This document shows positions 10,901-17,919 of a DNA stretch of 64,000 nt, one piece after another. The position numbers and the translations under genes are program-made. This DNA is from Corella eumyota (taxonomy: Eukaryota > Chordata > Ascidiacea > Phlebobranchia > Corellidae). How positions within the stretch are numbered: the first letter of the stretch is position 1; each line of letters opens with the position of its first letter. Where the stretch lies: contig OY720101.1 of NCBI GenBank assembly GCA_963082875.1, positions 6,386,001 through 6,450,000 of the forward strand. The letters are read 5' to 3'. Below the pieces are notes generated by a model that was not told the origin of the DNA, ran no database searches, and was given only the letters and a program-made list of their open reading frames with translations.

Positions 10901-12366
10901 GTGCAATTGACATAAATAAATATTGGAACATGACATCTGAAGCGTACAAACAGCTCTGGGTCGGGTTTGTTGAGTTAAAAATAAACTCAGTTAAGAGCAC
11001 AGGTAAAGTAACAAAAAATGTCAACAATGCTAGCCCAAAGAAAAACAATCTTCAGCCTTTGTATCTGTATAGGGTTATGACTGGTGGAATATTTATGGTG
11101 AAGTTATGCCTTAAAAACAACCAGCTTAAGGCAGTTCTTTATCTTATAGATAATTATCACTACAATGACCAAGCTGCTGTGACCAAAAAGGGACATCACA
11201 ACTTTTTAAATGACAACAAAAAATTTAAAGAGCGATTGAGAATCCACGAATTCGCACTCGAATCTCAGTTAAAATTTGTTCAACTTATTTTACAGGATTC
11301 TCCATCAGTTACAAATCTCAATTTGGTTGATTTGTTCGAGAAGATACTTACATGTTATTCTCCATTTATTACCAACCTCTCGAATCATTTATTAACAGGA
11401 TTAGTACAAGTGCCATGCATTAATGTTAGCGACGTTGAACTGTTTGAGTTTATTTTAGATAACGCTACAAGTCTACATATTAAGGTTTGTGAAATGAACA
11501 CAAACTCACTGACAACCGAAAGAATAATTTACACCCTTTCAGCCATTTTAAACATCCACATCGAAGATTGTAATACAAGAGAACACAACAATCGCAACGT
11601 GTCGCTTGTTGTTGCATACAGTGATGACAACAACAAAGACACGCTAAGTCTCAACTATTTTATCACATTCACAAGAAAAGCTTTGCCGCTAAGTGATTTG
11701 TCCAAATTGTCTCCCAAAGCACATAGCCCATTTAAACGACGATTTTCTGAAGCCTCAAACGATATAATGTCCTTTTTACATCGGCCGATTGTAGAGTTAA
11801 GTGATACCGATGATGAATCCAGAAACAAATTTGCTCCATGTGAGATGGAGAGGACTGGAAATGGATTAAAAAAAATCTGTGAAAGTGCAGAAACTGAATG
11901 CTTTAGAATTCACCTTTGGAAAAGACTTGCACTTATGTGCCAGGATAAATTATTCAATTCCCCACTTAACGTGACTGAATTTTCAAGACTGTTGGATTTG
12001 ATGAAAGTGTTTTCAGCCAAAGACTATAACGAAAACATTGTTAAACTTTTAACGAAAAACAGATTTCTAAAACATGGGAGAAATTTACAAAAACGCCTTT
12101 TGAAACAGTTTCCAAAATCTTCTTACGAGTTTATATCAATTGACAATACTACTCATCGGGTTTGTATAGTAAGCAAAACAACGCATGTTTTGTTAACGCT
12201 CGATGTAAACTATATTACGAGTGATGTTGAGTTGCTGGCAGCGGTCCCACATTCATGCAACTCCAAGTTTAAAGAAGAGGATGTTAAACGAGCTCTTGAA
12301 GAACTTATCAATTCTGTACATGATGAGATATGTGTGGACACTTGGCTATCTTGGTTAAAGATGTAA
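1972..12366 (+). CDS. SZT2: SZT2, KICSTOR complex scaffold subunit (single exon)
   Basis: SZT2 is the giant subunit of KICSTOR (with KPTN, ITFG2 and KICS2), which brings GATOR1 to the lysosome and restrains mTORC1 when amino acids are scarce. The 3464-residue frame is slightly longer than human SZT2 (about 3400) and collinear with it from the first residues. Matching landmarks are [15 protein letters not shown] near residue 30; a von Willebrand A-like segment at roughly 85-310 containing [12 protein letters not shown] and [36 protein letters not shown] near 550; and [16 protein letters not shown] near 610. Low-complexity Ser/Asn-rich spacers interrupt the middle. The ATG at 1972 was chosen because it lies five bases past a splice acceptor and keeps the conserved N-terminus; the next in-frame ATG is 1993. 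The oddity is the total absence of introns over 10.4 kb; vertebrate SZT2 has dozens. The last 56 codons are copied again at 13678. Confidence 0.95.
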   Translation: [3464 protein letters not shown]

Positions 12367-12429
12367 AAATTTTGAAAGCTAGGTCATAATATTAATTTTC
12401 TAAGCAGTTCAGCAAGCAATTTTTTTATA

Positions 12430-12435
12430 AATAAA
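12430..12435 (+). terminator. Probable SZT2 polyadenylation signal
   Basis: A canonical AATAAA lies about 65 bases after the SZT2 stop codon, and a second lies at 12518-12523. In sequence this AT-rich such hexamers are frequent, so the assignment rests on position only. Confidence 0.4.
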
Positions 12436-13405
12436 TAACGTTTAAGTTCACGAAATATGTATTAATGTAAACCAAAAATTTTTATCTAAAATAGGGTATA
12501 AATAATTGTTTTCCAGTAATAAAGTAACCTAATGTTTTTTTGGTTAAACAATTTAAATGTTCCAAATCTATTTTCAGTGTTATTAGTTAAATTTATTAGT
12601 TTATTACTTAAAATTTCACACTTTGAATTTGTCCAGTACAATCCAGTTAATTAACACTGCCTATGCGTGTAAATGTTGTTTTATCAAACTAGTACACTTT
12701 TAAAGTTTCGGTGTACTTTTTTTTTTCCATTGGCCAAAAAAACCATTCTATATAAAACACAATTATTACTGAAAAAATTATTTCTGTTTTTTTGGTAAAC
12801 TTAAATTGAATAGAATTGCTTTGTTGTTATGTTATTGTAGAAAAAAACAATTAAATATAATACCTTTTTCTTGTTTGTTTTGTTATTATTTATTTCTTTA
12901 CATAACCATTGTGTAATATTCTTATCAATTAAATAAATACATCATGTGAAAATAGCCTTTAATAAGTTCAAAGTCTATGAGGCTATGGTGTGCCTACATG
13001 ATTAATTATATTAGGAAAACATTATTTTTTATATTTTTTCACTATTTTGTCTTTTATTGTATTTTTCACTATTTTGACTGGTAAGTATAACTTACATGAT
13101 ATCTCTTTTTGGTGAAAATTCTGTTTATAGTAAGATTTATCTAGCCTAACCTTCTATCACAACAAACTTAAACTTTAAAATCTCTTTGGAAATGTATTTG
13201 ATAAATACCCGCAGAATAAGCATCATTTTTATACAGTAAGTGCAAATACTACCGAATGCCGGTAAGTTAATGAAAAAAGTCTTTTGACACATCAATATAC
13301 AATCAAGATAATCATCTCTCATCAATAATTAGTGCTGAGACCTTTTTCTTATAAAAAGTTTTTTTAAATATGATTCTTTTTTGTTGGCCTGAAAAGGTTT
13401 TTGCT

Positions 13406-13677
13406 TCATATTTCGTCATTTCGAACTGAAATTTTCGGAGGCCAAGCAGTGGCATCAACATTTTCCATATAAGGTCTTTGATTATTTAAGCCATTTTCTA
13501 TGTGGCCAGAATTTAATGCCTTTCTGTGGGCAGTTATGCTTTGCTGTTTTTCATTAAATCCCTCTATGTTTTTGTCAGTGCTGGATTGATTTGAATCGCT
13601 AAGTGGAGTGTCCATTTGAGTACCTGTTGAACTTGTGTTGTCGGCAGTTTTGTTATCGCTGTCGATAACTGGATTGG
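13406..13677 (-). pseudogene. Duplicated fragment of the CREB3L terminal coding exon
   Basis: This is a near-perfect copy of the last CREB3L exon (14860-15141), including the stop codon, with one visible residue change (Asn for Ser in the HIENGLNN segment). It lacks the first ten bases of the exon and the whole splice acceptor, because the duplication boundary cuts at 13677. It therefore cannot be spliced as a terminal exon in the normal way and lies downstream of the working one. It is a passenger of the tandem duplication. Confidence 0.85.
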
Positions 13678-13845
13678 CTCGATGTAAACTATATTACGAG
13701 TGATGTTGAGTTGCTGGCAGCGGTCCCACATTCATGCAACTCCAAGTTTAAAGAAGAGGATGTTAAACGAGCTCTTGAAGAACTTATCAATTCTGTACAT
13801 GATGAGATATGTGTGGACACTTGGCTATCTTGGTTAATGATGTAA
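13678..13845 (+). pseudogene. Duplicated 3' fragment of SZT2
   Basis: This copies the final 56 codons of SZT2 with its stop codon, including [18 protein letters not shown] and ending WLSWLMM instead of WLSWLKM. It has no start, no promoter and no splice acceptor of its own, so it is an untranslated remnant of the tandem duplication. Confidence 0.88.
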
Positions 13846-15131
13846 GAATTTTGAAAGCTAGGTCATAATATTAATTTTCTAAGCATTTTGGGCTAGCAAT
13901 TTTTTCATAAATAAATAACTTTTAAGTTCATGAAATAGGTATTAGTGTAAATTAAAAATTGTTATCTAAAATAGGGTATAAATAATTGTTTTCCAGTAAT
14001 AAAGTAACCTAATGTTTTTTTGGTTAAACAATTGAAATGTTCCAAATTTATTTTCAGTGTTATTAGTTAAATTTATTAGTTTATTACTTAAAATTTCACA
14101 CTTTGAATTTGTCCAGTACAATCCAGTTAATTAACACTGCCTATGCGTGTAAATGTTGTTTTATCAAACTAGTACACTTTTAAAGTTTCGGTGTACTTTT
14201 TTTTTCCCATTGGCCAAAAAAAACATTCTATATAAAACACAATTATTACTGAAAAAATTATTTCTGTTTTTTTGGTAAACTTAAATAGAATAGAATTGCT
14301 TTGTTGTTATGTTATTGTAGAAAAAAACAATTAAATATAATACCTTTTTCTTGTTTGTTTTGTTATTATTTTATTTCTTTACATAACCATTGTGTAATAT
14401 TCTTATCAATTAAATAAATACATCATGTGAAAATAGTCTTTAGTAAGTTCAAAGTCCATGAGGCTATGGTGTGCCTACACAATTAATTATATTAGGAAAA
14501 CATTATTTTTTATATTTTTTCACTATTTTGACTGGTAAGTATAACTTTCATGATATCTCTTTTTGGTGAAAATTCTGTTTATAGTTAGATTTATCTAGCC
14601 TAACCTTTTATCACAACAAACTTAAACTTTAAAATCTCTTTGGAAATGTATTTGATAAATACCCGCAGAATAAGCATCATTTTTATACAGTAAGTGCAAA
14701 TACTACCGAATGCCGGTAAGTTCATGAAAAAAATCTTTTGACACATCAATATACAATCAAGATAATCATCTCTCATCAATAATTAGTGCTGAGACCTTTT
14801 TCTTATAAAAAGTTTTTTTAAATATGATTCTTTTTTGTTGGCCTGAAAAGTTTTTTGCTTCATATTTCGTCATTTCGAACTGAAATTTTCGGAGGCCAAG
14901 CAGTGGCATCAACATTTTCCATATAAGGTCTTTGATTATTTAAGCCACTTTCTATGTGGCCAGAATTTAATGCCTTTCTGTGGGCAGTTATGCTTTGCTG
15001 TTTTTCATTAAATCCCTCTATGTTTTTGTCAGTGCTGGATTGATTTGAATCGCTAAGTGGAGTGTCCATTTGAGTACCTGTTGAACTTGTGTTGTCGGCA
15101 GTTTTGTTATCGCTGTCGATAACTGGATTGG
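13678..15131. repeat. Tandem duplication, unit 2
   Basis: This is the second copy of the unit at 12199-13677, in direct orientation with no spacer. Its left edge reproduces the SZT2 coding sequence from CTCGATGTAAAC. Its right edge falls at the GGATTGG ending 15131, inside the functional CREB3L last exon, which continues uninterrupted into its splice acceptor. Unit 2 lacks the short internal duplication present in unit 1. Confidence 0.93.
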
Positions 15132-17190
15132 ATGCAAGGTCCTAGAATATAAAAGAAAAAAGTTAAAAACAACAGAACAATTACATACTTGTTATTTTAT
15201 TTTCACTGCATTTTGTTCATAAAATTTTAGTCTTTATGAAAAAGTGAAGTTCTCTTTAACTTACCTTATTCATTGTAAGGGTCCTGTCATTGGTCTTAAT
15301 CAAGTCTTCGACGAATTGAGCATTTACTTCTTTCAAGTAAAGATTCTTTAAATTGCTTGGCTCATCAACAGTGGACTGTGAGATACTGAAGTCGTGGATG
15401 TTGTGTTCCAGGACCTTTCTGGAGCGATGACCCTCCGGAATGTCAACTAAACTTGCTTCGTCAGTAATACTAAAGGGGCCGTAACTCGGAGCGATAAATA
15501 AACCAAAAGATAACACGAGCACCTTAAAATAAAATTTATGTTTTAGTTTATACGAAAACAAGAATCTAAAACACACCAAATAAGGGGTTATACGGTAAAA
15601 GATGTCATGTTTTTGCTAACTTACCATAACACAGGTAGTTGCTTGAGTTGATTTGCTACTTGTCACTTTCACCATGTCATGGACTCTCTTTAGTTGATCA
15701 ACAAGACTGATGTTTTGTTGTTCAAGTTGCTTCACCCGCTGTGCGAGAGTCTGGTTTAGGTTCGTGCACTTGGCTACTCGAGCTTCTAAACCTCCAATGT
15801 AATCCTTCTTCTTTTGGCGACTTGCCATAGCTGATTTCTAAAAATAAATAAAAAAATTTGAAAATTACTTCCAAAATTAATTCTGTTTTAAATAACACAT
15901 TTTAGTTTGTTAATCTGGTGTTATTGAGTTTTTGTTTTTTACAAACCTTGTTTCTTATTTTTCTGCGAACTTTTTTCAACACTCTTTCTTCAGATCTTGT
16001 CAATGGAAGATCAGTTGGCAGTGTAACTCCTTCATCATTCAACAGACGCTTTTCTTCATCTTAATTAAAAACAAACACATTTTATAACTATTAACAAGTT
16101 GTTTAAAGCCTAACTATATTGTATAGGTAGGGTAACACAAAATATCATTTAAATATTTCTTTTAAGTAACTTTACCTGTTAAAGACAATGGTTTGAAGTT
16201 TGGTAACCCAACCAGAGAAGACTTTTTTGGTTGTGTTTTAGGAGGATTGAAAGTACTCGAGGTTGTCGATTCATTTGAATCAGAATCGCAAGTCATGTTT
16301 TGTTTCTGCATACACGATGTCTCCATAAAGATGTTACTGTCGATGTTTTGTAGCAGACTAGATACTTCGTCATAGGTGGTGGACGATTTGTTGTTGTACT
16401 GGCCTTGTAGTGTGTGTACACCCTCTTCAAGGTCTGAGAAGTCAAACTGTAAGTCTTTGTCCTCAAAATGATAAGCATTTGCATTGGTAGATGGCAAAGC
16501 TTCAATTGATGCTGGTGATACTGCATCAATATCTCCACTGTTTAGTGATGAGTTACGAGAACGGTTTATTTCAGGTGAACTAAGAAAAAAGGATTGTTTA
16601 GCTTAGTATTTAGTGATTATTAAGGGCTTTAAATTTAAAGGCCTTTAAAGTTTAACTTAATACAAGTAATAAAAAAATAATTTCAATTACCCAGAGACAG
16701 ATGAGATCCCACTGTCACTCAATGTATGGGGTGAATATTGTAACAAATCTGCAGTATTTTCAACTGGGTCTTCTATGGAAATAACTGATGGACAAGCATA
16801 TGCGTGATCTTCAAGCACACTTTTGCACGACTTTTCCAGAATACAAGGTTGCATTTGGTCAGACATCTAAACAAATAATTGTTATTGTCAAGTTTTAATT
16901 AAAAAAATACACGCAAATTACATGACGAATAACTTATATAATTAACTATCATTTTTTACCTGAACAAAAGTCTCAGTTGGTCCAATAAATATTCCATTTT
17001 TTGACGAGTTATCGTTGCCCAAGTTTAAAAACTCGTCAACAAAATCCGTTTCTGTATTAAATATGGATTTCTCATTATTATCATTCAATAACTCGCTATT
17101 TTCTTCAAACAATGCATTTAGTTCATCAAAATCCATATCTTCAAAGCCCATATTCATATCGAATTGTTGTTCTTGCACTAAATAATCCAT
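14860..17190 (-). CDS. CREB3L: CREB3-like ER-anchored bZIP transcription factor, 7 exons
   Basis: CREB3 family proteins sit in the ER membrane, move to the Golgi under stress or secretory demand, and are cut by S1P and S2P to free a nuclear bZIP activator. Spliced exons on the minus strand are 17190-16960, 16866-16691, 16579-16176, 16059-15947, 15837-15625, 15522-15265 and 15141-14860. They join in frame at GT..AG sites to give 558 residues. The N-terminus is acidic (activation domain). The bZIP begins [20 protein letters not shown], with the family signature [20 protein letters not shown] spanning the exon 4/5 junction, followed by a leucine zipper. A hydrophobic segment [19 protein letters not shown] follows, then RKVL, an RxxL site suitable for S1P. 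Which vertebrate paralogue (CREB3L3 or L4) is closest cannot be settled by eye. The gene is convergent with SZT2 and divergent from KIAA0825. Confidence 0.93.
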
Positions 17191-17350
17191 TATTCAAGCT
17201 GATTTGATTGCGCAGTACACTGCACAGGCAAACAGTATCAAAACAAAAGCTCGAGGGAATGATACACGTCGACAATCGGTGAGTTATAATAAAGCGAGTA
17301 CGCAATCGAAAATCGCGATCATGTGATTTTTGCTTCCAGCGAGACACTTT

Positions 17351-17358
17351 TGACGTCA
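17351..17358. promoter_or_regulatory. Perfect CRE palindrome upstream of CREB3L
   Basis: TGACGTCA lies 161 bases upstream of the CREB3L start codon, followed by a half-site-like TGACG at 17369-17373. CRE is the recognised target of CREB/ATF/CREB3 bZIP proteins, so feedback by CREB3L on its own promoter is a reasonable inference. KIAA0825 starts 558 bases away on the other side. Confidence 0.6.
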
Positions 17359-17736
17359 CATACAACGATGACGCAATATTTAGAAAGATATTTTATTCAC
17401 GCAATCACCAGTTTTATGTAAATTTGGGTATTTAAAAAAGGATTAAAATTTATTTTTTATAATTTTACGACAATTTTTTGTGGAAATATGTAATCTTATT
17501 TTTTTATCCTCAAAAATGTCGCCATCCAAATAATTAATTGACAACATTTGGTTGTCATTACAGTATGGTAAACAAACGTTTTCTTTTTTATGTTGAAGGG
17601 TTTTGTAATTATTAACTAGTAATAAAAAGAACTTTTTTAGCGTTAATTTGGGTTCTAATAATAAGTATCTTGTGTTTTTTTTATGCAGTCATATGCATTT
17701 GTATGTATGTCAATGAATGGTTATGTAATAAATAGA

Positions 17737-17821
17737 CAGTTTAAAAACTAAAAAAGAATAATAATTTGATCACCGTTTGTGCAGTATAAAAACTAAAAAA
17801 GAATAATAATTTGATCACCGT
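17737..17821 (+). repeat. Direct repeat of ~40 bases
   Basis: Two copies beginning at 17737 and 17782 share the core AAAAACTAAAAAAGAATAAT and then AATTTGATCACCGTT. They are 45 bases apart and differ by one or two bases. This is a simple local duplication upstream of KIAA0825. Confidence 0.85.
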
Positions 17822-17904
17822 TGTTTTCTTATACTTTTGAGTTTAATTTTAGATAGCGTATTTGAAGATCAAAATTTTGTAATTGTTTCTTCACTGATTT
17901 AACA

Positions 17905-17919
17905 ATGCATTCTAAATGA
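17905..17919 (+). promoter_or_regulatory. Four-codon upstream ORF overlapping the KIAA0825 start (ATGA)
   Basis: ATG CAT TCT AAA TGA begins 11 bases before the main start. Its stop codon TGA (17917-17919) overlaps the main ATG (17916-17918). If the leader begins at the AG at 17851-17852, this is the only upstream ATG before the main start. Such stop-start overlap could support termination-reinitiation or damp translation; no function is shown. Confidence 0.4.

Larger units (their letters stand above)
12199..13677. repeat. Tandem duplication, unit 1 (SZT2 3' end to CREB3L terminal-exon fragment)
   Basis: This 1479-base unit is followed directly by a near-identical unit at 13678-15131. It starts inside the SZT2 coding region (CTCGATGTAAAC at 12199). 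It runs through the intergenic DNA and ends inside a minus-strand copy of the last CREB3L exon (GATAACTGGATTGG ending 13677). Differences from unit 2 are scattered substitutions, densest around 12400-12480, plus a roughly 26-base local duplication (TTTTCACTATTTTG motif) near 13049-13075. Confidence 0.93.
17191..17915. promoter_or_regulatory. Divergent intergenic region between CREB3L and KIAA0825
   Basis: The 725 bases between two oppositely transcribed start codons must carry both promoters. The CREB3L-proximal part (17190-17400) is visibly richer in CG than its surroundings and holds the CRE at 17351. The KIAA0825 side is AT-rich and contains a direct repeat at 17737-17821. Confidence 0.55.

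Noticed and set aside
16193-16538. Overlapping open frames on both strands across CREB3L exon 3
   Set aside because: The exon's correct frame continues in phase from exon 2 and into the bZIP exons; the others do not join to anything.
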